Below are positions 6,320 to 6,465 of a DNA stretch of 6,465 bases, one piece after another. Numbering within the stretch: the stretch's first letter is position 1; each line of letters begins with the position of its first letter. The position numbers and the translations under genes were made by a program. The DNA comes from Flavobacteriaceae bacterium. Lineage in GTDB: Bacteria > Bacteroidota > Bacteroidia > Flavobacteriales > Flavobacteriaceae. Location: assembly GCA_029245825.1 (NCBI GenBank), contig JAQWON010000119.1:1-6465 (forward strand), written 5' to 3'. The notes beneath the pieces are model-generated. The model was not told where the DNA came from. It ran no database searches and was given only the letters and a program-made list of their open reading frames with translations.

Positions 6320-6465
6320 CTAGACGTTAAATGCATTTGAACCCGGGTAAATAGCAAAATTATTTAATTGCTCTTCTATTCGAAGCAATTGATTGTACTT
6401 AGCTAATCTATCTGTTCTAGAAGTTGAACCTGTTTTAATTTGACCTGTATTAAAGGCAACACATA
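6320..6465 (-). CDS. eno: Enolase, C-terminal end (starts beyond the window)
   Basis: Enolase converts 2-phosphoglycerate to phosphoenolpyruvate in glycolysis. Only the last 47 codons and the TAG stop (6322-6320) are here; reading upstream from it gives CVAFNTGQIKTGS, then TSRTDRLAKYNQLLRIEEQL. The GQIKTGS block contains the active-site lysine that contacts substrate, and SRTDR-AKYNQLLRIEE is the near-invariant C-terminal signature. The tail YPGSNAFNV resembles Bacteroidota enolases. Nothing suggests truncation apart from the window edge. It is followed by gltA in the same direction, an arrangement common in Flavobacteriia. Confidence 0.96.
   Translation of the reverse strand, partial: CVAFNTGQIKTGSTSRTDRLAKYNQLLRIEEQLNNFAIYPGSNAFNV

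Overview
The window is AT-rich (I estimate a little over 30% G+C by eye) and looks like a chromosomal segment from a marine-type member of the Bacteroidota, most likely Flavobacteriia. Four things point there: the citrate synthase sequence closely matches the flavobacterial form; an enolase gene lies directly upstream of gltA, as is common in that class; an ffh-folD pair is present; and TAnnTTTG-type promoter elements, the Bacteroidota -7 consensus, precede ffh and argS, while clear Shine-Dalgarno sequences are absent. No tRNA, rRNA, CRISPR array, insertion sequence or phage gene was seen.

Layout from right to left (nearly everything reads on the minus strand): the last 47 codons of enolase (6465-6320), an 84-bp gap, citrate synthase gltA (6235-4970), a 79-bp gap with a promoter, and arginyl-tRNA synthetase argS (4890-3109). 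The strand then switches once. A lone plus-strand gene (2261-3040) encodes a glycine/alanine-rich multi-pass membrane protein that I cannot assign to a family; it ends at a strong terminator shared with the 3' end of argS. To its left, back on the minus strand, is a decayed Brp/Blh-type beta-carotene cleavage gene (2190-1767). It is followed by a clear promoter, ffh (SRP GTPase, 1685-360) and, after a 3-bp gap, the first 118 codons of folD (356-1, running off the window).

Most of the window is housekeeping: glycolysis and TCA entry (eno, gltA), translation (argS), membrane-protein targeting (ffh) and one-carbon metabolism (folD). The accessory part is roughly 1760-3110. There the retinal-making enzyme has been destroyed by an internal deletion plus a frameshift, next to an uncharacterised membrane protein of higher G+C and an orphan terminator-like hairpin. 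In flavobacteria a blh gene usually accompanies a proteorhodopsin, but no rhodopsin is present here. The simplest reading, an inference, is that this is the scar of a lost or rearranged light-harvesting locus, with the unknown membrane gene occupying the vacated slot.
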